A model generated the notes under the pieces. The model did not search any database and was not told the DNA's origin. It was given only the letters and a program-made list of their open reading frames with translations. A stretch of DNA of 30,630 nt from a virus, in IMG/VR virus record IMGVR_UViG_3300013127_000020, positions 1 through 30,630 of that record; one strand, 5' to 3'. How positions within the stretch are numbered: the stretch's first letter is position 1; each line of letters starts with the position of its first letter. The translations under genes and the position numbers were made by a program. Positions 1-6,769 of the stretch are shown here, in pieces.

Positions 1-2
1 AC

Positions 3-71
3 TTGAGTCCGGCTTGGCTCGCGTACTACCTCGACGGAACGCCAAGGCCGCCAGAAGTGGACGACCTATGA
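3..71 (+). CDS. C-terminal end of an upstream phage protein (partial)
   Basis: The frame is open from the window edge and stops with TGA at 69-71, overlapping the next start in an ATGA. About 22 residues are visible, ending in a proline- and acid-rich tail (PRPPEVDDL). The four-base overlap is the joint used throughout this region, which supports a real gene end. Too little is present to name a function. Confidence 0.5.
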   Translation: MSPAWLAYYLDGTPRPPEVDDL

Positions 72-322
72 ACCCACGATATCTCTGCTACTGCGAGGCC
101 CACGGTAGATCGCCTGAAGCGATGCTCGCCCACGACGAATCGGCGTGGCCGGGAGGGTGTATGACGGGTTTCATGCTGTGGATGCACGCCAAGTGGGCCG
201 CATGGCTTACGTTGAGGGGCTTTCCATGTGACATGCCGTTGACCGACGGGCACCACAAAGAGTTCGACGCGTGGCTGGGGCAACCCACCAACATGAAAGG
301 AACGTCCGATGCACGACGATGA
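68..322 (+). CDS. Small hypothetical phage protein, 84 aa
   Basis: I chose the ATG at 68 because it overlaps the upstream stop as ATGA and has a purine-rich AGAAGTGGA upstream; the frame is open further left only from a TTG. The protein has an N-terminal pair of Cys residues (CYC), a His soon after, and several Trp residues (HAKWAAWL) suggesting a short amphipathic or globular fold. Its end overlaps the next gene by 14 bases. I do not recognise the family. Confidence 0.6.
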   Translation: MNPRYLCYCEAHGRSPEAMLAHDESAWPGGCMTGFMLWMHAKWAAWLTLRGFPCDMPLTDGHHKEFDAWLGQPTNMKGTSDARR

Positions 323-521
323 AGATCTGCCACTGACGCATTCTTGTGTCGGTGGTGTGCCGAGCACGGAGTACGCCTGGTGGGCGTGCGACGCGCGGGG
401 GATCCCGCTGGCCAAGGTGTGCGACAAATGCGAGCGCGAAAAGTTATCCCGGTACCGACCGGAAATCCTCAGTGGGTATGATCAGTCGGACGTGGACGAG
501 CCGATTGACGCTGAAGACTGA
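309..521 (+). CDS. Small phage protein with CxxC motif, 70 aa
   Basis: The start at 309 follows AAAGGAA at good spacing. The protein carries a CDKCEREKLSRYRPEIL segment followed by a very acidic tail (QSDVDEPIDAED). Short proteins with a CxxC, a KLxRYRPEI stretch and an acidic 'DEPI' end are common in phage accessory regions, with no established function. The CxxC and an upstream Cys could bind zinc. The gene overlaps its upstream neighbour and precedes a 46-base gap. Confidence 0.7.
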   Translation: MHDDEDLPLTHSCVGGVPSTEYAWWACDARGIPLAKVCDKCEREKLSRYRPEILSGYDQSDVDEPIDAED

Positions 522-567
522 TCACAGTCCCGCAGGTGAACAACGAAAAGAAAGCGAAGAAACAAAC

Positions 568-834
568 ATGAACTGGCAACGTGAAATAGACGGTAAATCA
601 CAAACACTGATGGGTGTCCGGTTGGACGACGGGGAAGACACTGCTGCGTACCAGCTCAACGAGCAGACCAGCTCGGGGTGGACACTGATCGATCTGCTGG
701 ACCTGGACGGCCTCTCAATCCCCGAGGAGGAGCGCGGTGACTGGTTGGACTGGGATACGGATGAGTGTGGCGCGTTCCCTGTCGAGCTGCCCACCGTCGC
801 AGGTGGCGGCTGGATCCCGCAGGAGGAGGAGTAA
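568..834 (+). CDS. Acidic hypothetical protein, 88 aa
   Basis: Starts at an ATG after the A-rich, purine-rich run AAAGCGAAGAAAC; the longer open frame to the left overlaps the previous gene and is not needed. The product is strongly acidic with clustered Asp and Glu and several Trp residues (GWTLIDLLDLDGLSIPEEE) and ends PQEEE. The end of the gene supplies the AGGAGGAGG ribosome site of the next gene, so the two are probably co-translated. The acidity could fit a DNA-mimic or protein-binding role, but that is speculation. Confidence 0.6.
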   Translation: MNWQREIDGKSQTLMGVRLDDGEDTAAYQLNEQTSSGWTLIDLLDLDGLSIPEEERGDWLDWDTDECGAFPVELPTVAGGGWIPQEEE

Positions 835-835
835 C

Positions 836-1132
836 ATGGCACGCACTGCGGGTGCCACGTCTCTGCCCGTCCCTGTTCAGCTGGCGTGCATGGCCCTGCA
901 CGCGGCTGGGTACGGGTATCGCGAGATCGCACGATTGCTCGGGCGTAGCCCTACTGCGGTCACTCGCGCGGTGGAGGCTGCGCGCAGCGAACCTGCGAGC
1001 AAGACAGATCAGGAGGCGTTGGCGCAATTCACCGGGTTTGCTCAGTGGGTGCGCACTGGCGTAGACCACGGCTATTTCGCGGCGTTGAAGCGCATGAAAT
1101 CGGATCCTGATCCTGACGAGGTGGACGCATGA
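836..1132 (+). CDS. Helix-turn-helix protein, 98 aa
   Basis: The ATG lies right after AGGAGGAGGAG. Residues about 26-47 (GYREIARLLGRSPTAVTRAV) read as a helix-turn-helix of the sigma-70 region 4 / MerR-like or resolvase type, so DNA binding is likely. The rest is helical with no second recognisable domain. It overlaps the RuvC-like gene in ATGATG. It could be a small transcription regulator of the early region. Confidence 0.7.
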   Translation: MARTAGATSLPVPVQLACMALHAAGYGYREIARLLGRSPTAVTRAVEAARSEPASKTDQEALAQFTGFAQWVRTGVDHGYFAALKRMKSDPDPDEVDA

Positions 1133-1674
1133 TGATCCTGGGTTTCGATCCTGGAGTGTCGGGTGCGCTGGCGGTACTTACGCAAATGCACGCCGGGTCT
1201 ACGGTGGTCCTGCACGATCTGCCTGTCCTGCGGGTGAAGGGTCCGAAATCCCGCGACACGGGGAAGTCGCGCACGCGTTCGGACTTCAACATGGGGCACC
1301 TAACTGAGATCGTCCGGCATTACCAATTGCGAGGGCATATTGCGCTGGCGGCTGTGGAGACGACCAACGCACGCCCTGGTCACGCTGCCCACGCGCTGTG
1401 GTTGCAGTCTCGGGGGATTGCGCTGCTGGAGGGTCTGCTGTGCGGGCTGGGCGTGAAGACCGTCACTGTCACGCCGCAAACCTGGAAGGCGGATTTGGTG
1501 TGGCCTGGGTTCGGCAAAGATCGAGCGGACAAGACTGCTGCGTACCGGGCAGCTTGCCAGCTGTACCCGCAAGCGGCTGATCAACTGCGCACGCCGCGTG
1601 GTCGCGTCCTGGACGGGCGTGCCGAGGCGTTGCTGATCGCACACTGGGGGCTGCGGCATGCACTGGGCGGGTAA
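1129..1674 (+). CDS. RuvC-like Holliday-junction resolvase / RNase H-fold nuclease, 181 aa
   Basis: Predicted to cut four-way or branched DNA during recombination or before packaging. The RNase H-fold metal ligands are visible: D7 in GFDPG at the first strand, E77 in AAVETTN, and D162/E166 in DGRAEALLIAHWG, as in RuvC-family proteins. The length matches bacterial RuvC (about 170-180). It follows the HTH gene by a four-base overlap. The stop codon TAA (1672-1674) is inside the first copy of a perfect palindrome (1671-1695). The fold call is secure; the exact substrate is inferred. Confidence 0.85.
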   Translation: MMILGFDPGVSGALAVLTQMHAGSTVVLHDLPVLRVKGPKSRDTGKSRTRSDFNMGHLTEIVRHYQLRGHIALAAVETTNARPGHAAHALWLQSRGIALLEGLLCGLGVKTVTVTPQTWKADLVWPGFGKDRADKTAAYRAACQLYPQAADQLRTPRGRVLDGRAEALLIAHWGLRHALGG

Positions 1675-1695
1675 GTTGCAAAATCTGCAACTTAC
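1671..1695 (+). repeat. Perfect palindrome, copy 1 (10-base arms, 5-base loop)
   Basis: Arms GTAAGTTGCA and TGCAACTTAC flank the loop AAATC. The left arm contains the stop codon of the RuvC-like gene. Read in the frame of that gene and of the gene after it (same phase), the bases after the stop spell V-A-K-S-A-T-Y. Twenty-two bases are identical to copy 3 at the window end, and copy 2 inside the large helicase gene matches with internal changes. There is no T-run, so it is not a standard terminator. Confidence 0.9.
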
Positions 1696-1716
1696 AACGG
1701 CGGCTTGCACACCCGA

Positions 1717-2043
1717 ATGCAGTGGCGTACTGCTGACGGGCGGTGGACCATGATCCCGTTCGAGCGCCCCGTGCTGTTGCACCTGATCGAGACGTTTGTG
1801 ACCGATACGCTGGTCAATCACGGCGCACGCATGTGGCGCATTGAGATCGATCCTTGCTCGGACGTAAACACCACGCTGGAGATTGACGCGTCTGATCTAC
1901 CCATGCCGGTCGATGAGAAGGACGTGGCCGAGATTGCAGCGGCTGCTGCCCGGTTGATCGTTGCGTTTGCGCAAAAGCGGTCAACGACCGTCGCCGCGTG
2001 GAAGTTGCTGTATTTCAGCGAAAACACCCGCACTTTGAACTGA
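1717..2043 (+). CDS. Hypothetical protein, 108 aa
   Basis: The frame is open from just after the RuvC-like stop, through the palindrome. ATG 1717 is the first ATG; ATG 1750 preceded by GGGCGGTGG is an alternative, and no ribosome site is strong. The N-terminus (RTADGRWTM) resembles a short strand pair, followed by helical segments and an alanine-rich stretch (AEIAAAAARLIVAFAQ). I do not recognise it. Being in phase with the upstream gene across the palindrome, it may once have been fused to it. Confidence 0.6.
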   Translation: MQWRTADGRWTMIPFERPVLLHLIETFVTDTLVNHGARMWRIEIDPCSDVNTTLEIDASDLPMPVDEKDVAEIAAAAARLIVAFAQKRSTTVAAWKLLYFSENTRTLN

Positions 2044-2057
2044 AAGGAACCGTTGAG

Positions 2058-2288
2058 ATGGCTGTGGAGATGCGAGCAATCATAGACGTGGCCTCACGCG
2101 ATGGGCGTGGGTGGCGTAACCGAAACCCTGGCGCGCGTGAGCCTGTCCCGCAGGTGGTCCAGAATCACTGGAGTATGTCTAGATCGCTAGGGGATCTGGG
2201 TACTGTGTCTCGGGCCCCAAGTGGGTTTGCGTGGCAGGAATACGAGCGCGCGTTCCGCGCGGCAGCTGGGGGACCACGTGCCGCTTGA
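2058..2288 (+). CDS. Hypothetical basic protein, 76 aa
   Basis: ATG 2058 has AAAGGAA upstream at good spacing; the longer frame to the left overlaps the previous gene. The product is basic, rich in Arg and Gly (GRGWRNRNPGAREP), with no recognisable domain. Its 3' end overlaps the next gene by 11 bases and contributes that gene's GGGGGA ribosome site. Confidence 0.55.
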   Translation: MAVEMRAIIDVASRDGRGWRNRNPGAREPVPQVVQNHWSMSRSLGDLGTVSRAPSGFAWQEYERAFRAAAGGPRAA

Positions 2289-2535
2289 TCCGGTCCTGAT
2301 CTCGGCTGCGAATGCGCTGCACGAGGCGATTCGGCAACCTGGGTGTCACGTGCGGGTTACGCTGACTCACAAGGCACATGGCTCGATTACGAGTCGCCTG
2401 CGCGACGTTGATTCGTCCTGTCAGATCGATTGGGTGAAGACGCTGCGGGGGGTGCAGAGCAACCCACGTAATTCGATACTCGTCGAGCTGCGGAATGGGA
2501 GCGTGATCGAGTTGCTGGTGGAAGGGGTGCCGTAA
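2278..2535 (+). CDS. Hypothetical protein, 85 aa
   Basis: GTG 2278 was chosen because GCTGGGGGA lies just upstream and it overlaps the previous stop only slightly. The sequence looks like a helix (LISAANALHEAIR) followed by alternating strand-like segments (HVRVTLTHK, SILVELRNGSVIELLVEG), i.e. a small alpha/beta fold. No family is recognised. Confidence 0.55.
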   Translation: MPLDPVLISAANALHEAIRQPGCHVRVTLTHKAHGSITSRLRDVDSSCQIDWVKTLRGVQSNPRNSILVELRNGSVIELLVEGVP

Positions 2536-2537
2536 CT

Positions 2538-2822
2538 ATGGCTTGCGCTGGCTGCGCGCTTCAAGAGACTGCGTGCCCGTTCTGCACGGTGAAGCACGTG
2601 CGTCGATCCGGCTTTCCTGGGCACTCGCTGTGCGGTCTTAACTCGTTCCAGTATCCCGCGCTGCGATTCGCGCCACGGGGGACCGCTACGAGCAATTGCG
2701 GTGCCTGTCACGCGACCGTGGCACGTCACACTGAGATCCACGCCGTGAAGGGTCCAAAGGTACTGGCCGCGCGGCAGAAGGAACGCGAGGAGAAGGCCCT
2801 GCACAGGAGGCCCCGCGAATGA
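2538..2822 (+). CDS. Cys-rich putative zinc-binding protein, 94 aa
   Basis: Starts two bases after the previous stop. The N-terminus carries CAGC and CPFC, and a later CGACH, consistent with one or two zinc knuckles. The C-terminus is a basic helix (LAARQKEREEKALHRR). The arrangement suggests a small nucleic-acid or protein-binding zinc protein. The gene ends in an ATGA overlap with a 36-codon gene whose ribosome site (AGGAGG) it contains. Confidence 0.6.
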   Translation: MACAGCALQETACPFCTVKHVRRSGFPGHSLCGLNSFQYPALRFAPRGTATSNCGACHATVARHTEIHAVKGPKVLAARQKEREEKALHRRPRE

Positions 2823-2929
2823 TCTGTGAATGTCCCGCGTGCACGCGTCGCCAGCGTGCCTCACACAGGCGTGTCGTGGCGGTAGGGTGGGTTGCATGCC
2901 TGATCTTCGCAGCGATCCTCTTTACGTGA
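2819..2929 (+). CDS. 36-residue single-span membrane protein with N-terminal CxCxxC
   Basis: ATG 2819 overlaps the previous stop in ATGA and has a near-ideal AGGAGG at 2806-2811. The product begins MICECPACTRRQ, a short basic region follows, and residues about 20-35 (VVAVGWVACLIFAAILF) form one hydrophobic span with almost nothing after it. This gives a tail-anchored layout with a possible metal-binding head. Its last 34 bases overlap the next gene in another frame, and the leaderless promoter of that gene lies inside it. The strong ribosome site is the main reason to believe it. Confidence 0.55.
   Translation: MICECPACTRRQRASHRRVVAVGWVACLIFAAILFT
2883..2888 (+). promoter_or_regulatory. -10 box TAGGGT of a leaderless promoter
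   Basis: TAGGGT ends 7 bases before ATG 2896, so transcription would start at or next to the start codon. There is no ribosome site for that ATG and no clear -35 box. The same spacing recurs before five other genes here. Confidence 0.55.
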
Positions 2930-3750
2930 AGCGTGAGCGTTGGTATCTGGCGCACCCTGTAGGGGCTCCGACTGCGGAAGGTCAGATGCAGAACGTGGCC
3001 GCGGTGAAAGATTTTTGCCGTAGCGTGCTGATGGCGGACACGATCCAATGGTGGACGCTGCTGGTGCCCTGGATCCTGCGCGCCGAACTGACGCCCGATG
3101 CTGCGCCCGAGATGCGCCGACGCGCGCTGGAGGAATCCCTGGCCGAGCTGGCCACGTGTGATGGGTTGTTGCTGACGGGCCCTGCCGTGACGGATGGGAT
3201 GCGCCTGGAACTGCGCGAGGCCATTCGACGTGGGATCCCTGTCATAAACGCCACGGGCATCCCTCTCCCGGAGGTGGCGGCTGTCCTGGTCGCGCGTCCC
3301 AACGCCCGCTACCCCGGTGGGTTCGGTGTGCGCGCCAGTCCGAGCACCGTCGAGTACGCTGATTGGGTCTACCACTGGGGCAGGGCCCACGTGCTTGCGG
3401 GCGGCTGTCGCAAAGCCAGCGAGGCCATGCAACGGGAATTTCCAGAAATGCTTGTCGTGCCCGGCAAGGTGGAGCTGGTCGCGCAGGTTGAACCCGTGGA
3501 GCACTGGTGGTGCGTGGACGCGTTCGGTGACGTGTGGGATCCCACTGCGTCGCAGTTCTATTACGCTGGGGGCGTCGTGAAGTACATGCCCTGGGAACCC
3601 AATGATCCTGTGCGGGTGGGGGTGTGCATGCAGTGCGGAGCTGGAATCATGGCGAATCCTGTGTCTCTTACCGCGCCCGTGTCCATTCCGGCTGCGTGTT
3701 CGCCCGAGTGCTTCGAGCAGTTGAAGGCGTTCTATGGGGGTGCAACATGA
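2896..3750 (+). CDS. Nucleoside 2-deoxyribosyltransferase-like (DUF4406-type) protein with a C-terminal Cys-His-Asp domain, 284 aa
   Basis: I take ATG 2896, 7 bases after TAGGGT, over the upstream open frame. Residues 1 to about 130 show the deoxyribosyltransferase-like pattern: a first strand YLAHPV, helices, the strand LLVPW, then CDGLLLTGPAVTDGMRLEL with a conserved-type Glu, and GIPVIN. Such proteins act on nucleoside or nucleotide N-glycosidic bonds, so base salvage or modification is possible. The second part has C171 (GGCRKAS), H203 (EHWW) and D215 (DPTASQF), spaced like a papain- or transglutaminase-type triad. The last 45 residues carry CMQC and CSPEC, a probable zinc site. The fold of the first domain is fairly sure; the triad is inferred. 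Confidence 0.65.
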   Translation: MPDLRSDPLYVKRERWYLAHPVGAPTAEGQMQNVAAVKDFCRSVLMADTIQWWTLLVPWILRAELTPDAAPEMRRRALEESLAELATCDGLLLTGPAVTDGMRLELREAIRRGIPVINATGIPLPEVAAVLVARPNARYPGGFGVRASPSTVEYADWVYHWGRAHVLAGGCRKASEAMQREFPEMLVVPGKVELVAQVEPVEHWWCVDAFGDVWDPTASQFYYAGGVVKYMPWEPNDPVRVGVCMQCGAGIMANPVSLTAPVSIPAACSPECFEQLKAFYGGAT

Positions 3751-4121
3751 TCCTGTCCGGTGAAGCGCTGGCCATTTTGATAGGTGTCGCTGTCGAGCGT
3801 CGTCCCGATGATCCGTCTGTGCGGTACCTGACCGTGCCGGGATTCCCGCGGAACCCTGTGCGTATCCCGGTGTCGTGGCTGGAATCGACGGCTGCACTTG
3901 AGCTGAGCGGCATCGTCGCGCTGTCCCGAGTGCACGCGCGCGAGCTGGGTTTGCTGCGCGAGTGGTTCGCACGTGGAGGACATATGCAGCGCATGGGTCC
4001 ATTCGTCACGCAGCAAGACGCGTTCGATAGTCTGCGACTCGCTGCGGACCCCTCGACGTTTCCCGACGATGCGTTCGTGTGGAGCGAATGGTGCAAGCCT
4101 TTGCAAGGGGGTGCGGAATGA
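3747..4121 (+). CDS. Hypothetical protein, 124 aa
   Basis: Starts in an ATGA overlap with the previous stop and ends in another ATGA. An N-terminal segment of helix and strands (PVRIPVSWLES) is followed by a helix with conserved-looking charged pairs (RVHARELGLLREWFARGG). I do not recognise it. Tight coupling on both sides supports expression with its neighbours. Confidence 0.6.
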   Translation: MILSGEALAILIGVAVERRPDDPSVRYLTVPGFPRNPVRIPVSWLESTAALELSGIVALSRVHARELGLLREWFARGGHMQRMGPFVTQQDAFDSLRLAADPSTFPDDAFVWSEWCKPLQGGAE

Positions 4122-4483
4122 GCCTGTTGCCCGGTGAAACGCTCGACGACGATTTTACGACGGTGAAGGCGGGGGATTCCGTGTTCCGCCAAGGGCAGAC
4201 CTACGCTGTGGTGAAGGTGGATCGCCGCCACGGGGGCACGATTTACATTCGCCTGAATCAGGGCCCCTTGCTGGCGTACGACATGCGTGGAAATCGTAGG
4301 GGCTCGGGTCACATTTGGTCGCGCGACGTGATCCTCCTGCCGACACCCGCACGTGTTCGAGCTGCCCGGTTGCGTACTCTGCCGTCAGAGATCGCCACGG
4401 CAGTGCAAGCAGTCGTGCAAGCTGGTGACTTGGCGAGGCTGGAAGCTGCGTTGGATCTGCTGCTGCGTACTGACAAGCCATGA
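4118..4483 (+). CDS. Hypothetical protein with SH3-like beta N-terminus, 121 aa
   Basis: ATG 4118 overlaps the previous stop; AAGGGGGTG lies upstream. The first 75 residues alternate short strands around glycines (KAGDSVFRQGQTYAVVKV, GTIYIRL, DVILLP), the look of a small beta-barrel. The last 40 residues are two helices (EIATAVQAVVQAG, LARLEAALDLLLR). The fold is inferred from pattern only, and no function can be given. Confidence 0.6.
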   Translation: MSLLPGETLDDDFTTVKAGDSVFRQGQTYAVVKVDRRHGGTIYIRLNQGPLLAYDMRGNRRGSGHIWSRDVILLPTPARVRAARLRTLPSEIATAVQAVVQAGDLARLEAALDLLLRTDKP

Positions 4484-4759
4484 AGCGTCGCTGCCCGACA
4501 CGCGGGTACCTGCTGCGGTTACGCGAGCAGTTTGCAGACGGACAGTGCCTGGAGGCCGCCGACGAGATCTTGCATCGGTTCGGTGGCCGGTTGCTGTACG
4601 TGGTGGCCCGACGATCCGGTTACGCTGGCCGAGTACCTTGCACGCATGTTCGGTACTCAAACCATTACGCTCACTGTCGATGCACTTGATTACGCAACGG
4701 CACCCGCTGACGAGCTGCAAAGCCTCGCCCTGTGGCCCCAATTGCCCGAATCGCCGTAA
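4480..4759 (+). CDS. Small protein apparently split by a +1 frame change
   Basis: ATG 4480 overlaps the previous stop in ATGA and opens a frame of 69 codons that ends at 4689. Its first 43 residues look natural (LRLREQFADG, AADEILHRFGGRLLYVV), but the rest turns Arg-, His- and Cys-rich and shadow-like. From about 4607 the next frame (+1) reads naturally to a TGA at 4757-4759 (DDPVTLAEYLARMFG, then LQSLALWPQLPE). The natural protein would be about 92 residues, with the change near GTG-GTG-GCC-CGA at 4600-4611. This may be a mutation, a sequencing error, or programmed +1 shifting at the Arg codon CGA. Confidence 0.5.
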
Positions 4760-4778
4760 ACCTGCGACCCCGGCAAGT

Positions 4779-4807
4779 TTGCGTAATCGGAAGGCGTGCT
4801 GTATATC
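4779..4807 (+). promoter_or_regulatory. Candidate sigma-70-type promoter
   Basis: TTGCGT (4779-4784) and TATATC (4802-4807) are separated by 17 bases in the only sizeable intergenic gap of this region. It would give a leader of about 85 bases for the gene at 4898, which has a normal ribosome site. Confidence 0.4.
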
Positions 4808-4863
4808 CGTTCTGCTGAGTAAGCAAACCGACGCGTTTTACAGGGGAAAATCCAACGTAATTC

Positions 4864-4884
4864 GCGGAAAGCGGAAAGCGGAAA
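4864..4884 (+). repeat. Three tandem GCGGAAA units
   Basis: Three perfect 7-base copies run directly into the GGAAG of the next ribosome site, giving a purine-only stretch. Unit-number change would alter the ribosome-site context of the gene at 4898. Confidence 0.8.
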
Positions 4885-4897
4885 GGAAGCCAAAACC

Positions 4898-5122
4898 ATG
4901 AAGTCGTGCAGCACCTGCGGTAGCCCCGCGAATCAGGGTACAGCTCACGTAACAGGCCAGCCTCTGTGCGAGCCTCACTACCGGCAGCTGCACCTGGAGC
5001 TGTCCCGTCTCGGGAATCACGTCCCGAAGATCGCCACGCTGTTCTGGTGTGATCGAGTCGTGCTACGTTCCACGGCATGCCCGCCCAAGGCGACAACAAT
5101 TCAGCACGCGCACCCGGCCTGA
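4898..5122 (+). CDS. Small CxxC zinc-finger-like protein, 74 aa
   Basis: ATG 4898 follows GGAAAGGAAG at good spacing. The N-terminus has CSTCG and a later CEPHY, a C-C-C-H set typical of a small zinc finger. The tail after residue 60 overlaps the endolysin gene in another frame and looks less natural. The leaderless promoter of the endolysin is inside it. Function unknown. Confidence 0.55.
   Translation: MKSCSTCGSPANQGTAHVTGQPLCEPHYRQLHLELSRLGNHVPKIATLFWCDRVVLRSTACPPKATTIQHAHPA
5064..5069 (+). promoter_or_regulatory. -10 box TACGTT of a leaderless promoter
   Basis: TACGTT is followed by exactly 7 bases and then the endolysin ATG at 5077. That start has no ribosome site of its own, so a leaderless message is likely and would let lysis be expressed separately from upstream genes. 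Confidence 0.55.
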
Positions 5123-5601
5123 AGCCCGGCCCGCGCATGATCGGCCCCCACTACAAGGCCGTGGATCCGTCCACGCTGGTAGGGGTTGCGCGTGATGGAC
5201 AACCCGGCAAGCAGTACCAGCTGACCCCGGCCACTGCGGAAGCCCTGCGCGTGTTACGCGCGGCAGGGCTCGCCGCTGGCCACAACCTGTTAATCGTGAG
5301 CGGGTACCGCACGCCAAGCCACCAAACCAACCTGTTCAGGGCCGCGGTGGCCAAGTACGGTTCGGAGGCGAAGGCCCGCAAGTGGGTGGCCAAGTTCTCC
5401 GAGCACTCGACGGGGCAAACCGTGGATTTTGCGCTGGGCATTCCCAATTCGAGCGCGAATGCGGTTGCTGGGCGTTTCGCCGAGTTGCCGATCTGGCAGT
5501 GGCTCGCCAAGACGGCACCACTGTACGGCTGGACGCCTTACACGCAGGAGCCGTGGCACTGGACCTACAATCCGGTGCCTGTGGACGGCCTGGTCGCGTG
5601 A
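5077..5601 (+). CDS. Endolysin: M15 (VanY-type) D,D- or L,D-peptidase, 174 aa
   Basis: Predicted to cut peptide cross-links or stems in host peptidoglycan at lysis. The M15 signature is clear: SGYRTPSHQ at residues 75-83, zinc ligands H110 and D117 in SEHSTGQTVDF, and catalytic E158 with third ligand H161 in EPWHWTY. No signal peptide or cell-wall-binding domain is seen, so export would need a holin. The start is fixed by the TACGTT box 7 bases upstream. A single-span protein at 6770 and membrane proteins at 6963 and 7570 may belong to the same lysis group, but this is inference. Confidence 0.9.
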   Translation: MPAQGDNNSARAPGLKPGPRMIGPHYKAVDPSTLVGVARDGQPGKQYQLTPATAEALRVLRAAGLAAGHNLLIVSGYRTPSHQTNLFRAAVAKYGSEAKARKWVAKFSEHSTGQTVDFALGIPNSSANAVAGRFAELPIWQWLAKTAPLYGWTPYTQEPWHWTYNPVPVDGLVA

Positions 5602-5645
5602 CCCTGCCTCACGACGCGAGCACCTGCGGGTAGAGAAGCGTGAAC

Positions 5646-6062
5646 ATGCCGAAGACGCCTCTTACCCGCGACGAGCTGCACGAGATGATCGTGAAGCAGG
5701 TGACGAGCGGTTGCACCGCGTGGCGGTTCCGAACGAAAACGCGGTCGGGAATCGTGCTGCGCGACTTGGTGCTGACCCTGGGCGTTCGCCCGAGTCCACT
5801 GGCCAAGCTGCCACCTATCGCATGCCAAAGCGTTTCCGAGGTGGTCACGCGGTTGATTCACGAGGCCCGCCGAGTGCAGTCCGACGGGCATATTGTGGCG
5901 TCCCTTCCGTTCCACACGGAGGCCGACTTCCGCGTCAGTTTGTGCGCTGAGTGTCGTGACCGCCCCGGTGAGGCCCGTGTCGAAGGCCGCTGGGTCTGCG
6001 GCGTTTGCGTGCCCCTGGACGATGCCATTGGGCGCGCGATACGAGCGGAGGCGTCGTCGTGA
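5646..6062 (+). CDS. Hypothetical protein with C-terminal zinc ribbon, 138 aa
   Basis: ATG 5646 has AGAAGCGTG upstream; GTG 5640 in the same frame is an alternative. The N-terminal two thirds are mixed helix and strand. Residues about 99-121 show CAECRDRPGEARVEGRWVC with a following CVPL, a CxxC...CxxC ribbon as in many DNA- or RNA-binding phage proteins. It overlaps the next gene through GTGA. Confidence 0.6.
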   Translation: MPKTPLTRDELHEMIVKQVTSGCTAWRFRTKTRSGIVLRDLVLTLGVRPSPLAKLPPIACQSVSEVVTRLIHEARRVQSDGHIVASLPFHTEADFRVSLCAECRDRPGEARVEGRWVCGVCVPLDDAIGRAIRAEASS

Positions 6063-6397
6063 GCGTGCATCGGCAGTACTTCCCGTTCTTCAGGCCGGGG
6101 GACGTGATCCCAACGTTCCATCCGGTGATCACGACGGCAACGCATGCCCCGCCCCATTGGGATTTGTTGCTCGCCGAACCCAAACCTGCGCCCGCGCGGC
6201 GCTGGTTCAACGCGAGCAAGGCTGCCCAAACAGAACGGTATTTGGTTCTCAAACTGCACCCGCTTGGATCCACGTTTCAGGTGGCCTACGTGATCCCTGG
6301 AGCGGAGCCTTGCGCGCTGGCGTGGTACGAGCTGGTGCAATCCTTAGCGACCCTTCACCGGCAGATTTACAAACGGAGTTTCCATGCGAGCGCCTAA
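6059..6397 (+). CDS. Hypothetical protein, 112 aa
   Basis: GTG 6059 overlaps the previous stop (GTGA). The protein begins with an aromatic segment (RQYFPFFRPGDVIP) and contains strand-like stretches (RYLVLKLHPLGSTFQVAYVIPG) and a C-terminal helix. No family recognised. It overlaps the next gene by 14 bases. Confidence 0.55.
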   Translation: MSVHRQYFPFFRPGDVIPTFHPVITTATHAPPHWDLLLAEPKPAPARRWFNASKAAQTERYLVLKLHPLGSTFQVAYVIPGAEPCALAWYELVQSLATLHRQIYKRSFHASA

Positions 6398-6767
6398 ACC
6401 CATGAGTGACGAGTTGAAGCAGCTGTTGACCGATCTGGCCGACGCGCTGGGCGAGCCTTCCACCGCCGACGATGGCAAGGACGTGTTGCTTAAGCGCGTG
6501 GCTACCATTCGCGCTGCCGAGGAAGAAAAGCGCGAAACCATCGAAACGCTTGCGGAGTTGATGGGCGCGTGCGATCCCGACGACGATTCCACGCTGATAG
6601 ATCGCGCGAAGACGCTGGTGCACGCGGAGGAAGATGCTGATCTGGGTGCCGTGTTGGTACGTGCGCTGGAGCTGACCGACGTGCAGGTGGCGCTGATCAA
6701 GGCTGCGGAGAGTGGCGCTGATCTCATTGCGAAGCGCGAGCTGTTCACAAAACCGAAAAGAGACTGA
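6384..6767 (+). CDS. Acidic helical protein, 127 aa
   Basis: ATG 6384 has GGAG 5 bases upstream, so it is preferred to ATG 6402. The whole product is helical and charged (ELKQLLTDLADALGE, IRAAEEEKRETIETLAELMG, DVQVALIKAAESG), suggesting a coiled-coil or helical bundle, with a basic end (KPKRD). No enzymatic motif seen. Confidence 0.6.
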   Translation: MRAPKPMSDELKQLLTDLADALGEPSTADDGKDVLLKRVATIRAAEEEKRETIETLAELMGACDPDDDSTLIDRAKTLVHAEEDADLGAVLVRALELTDVQVALIKAAESGADLIAKRELFTKPKRD

Positions 6768-6769
6768 CA

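Larger units (their letters stand above)
4760..4897 (+). other. 138-base intergenic leader with promoter-like sequence
   Basis: This is the longest gap in the left half. It has lower GC than its flanks, a possible promoter (TTGCGT, 17 bases, TATATC at 4802-4807), an inverted pair GTTTGC (4777-4782) and GCAAAC (4823-4828), and three tandem copies of GCGGAAA just before the ribosome site of the next gene. No hairpin followed by a T-run was seen. Confidence 0.5.

Noticed and set aside
1671-1695. Palindrome as a rho-independent terminator
   Set aside because: The stem is perfect but AT-rich, there is no T-run after it, and the other two copies are inside coding frames, so termination does not explain them.
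2686-4002. Minus-strand frame of 438 codons
   Set aside because: Opposite the deoxyribosyltransferase-like gene and its neighbours, with His/Arg-rich low-information sequence. All supported genes are on the + strand.
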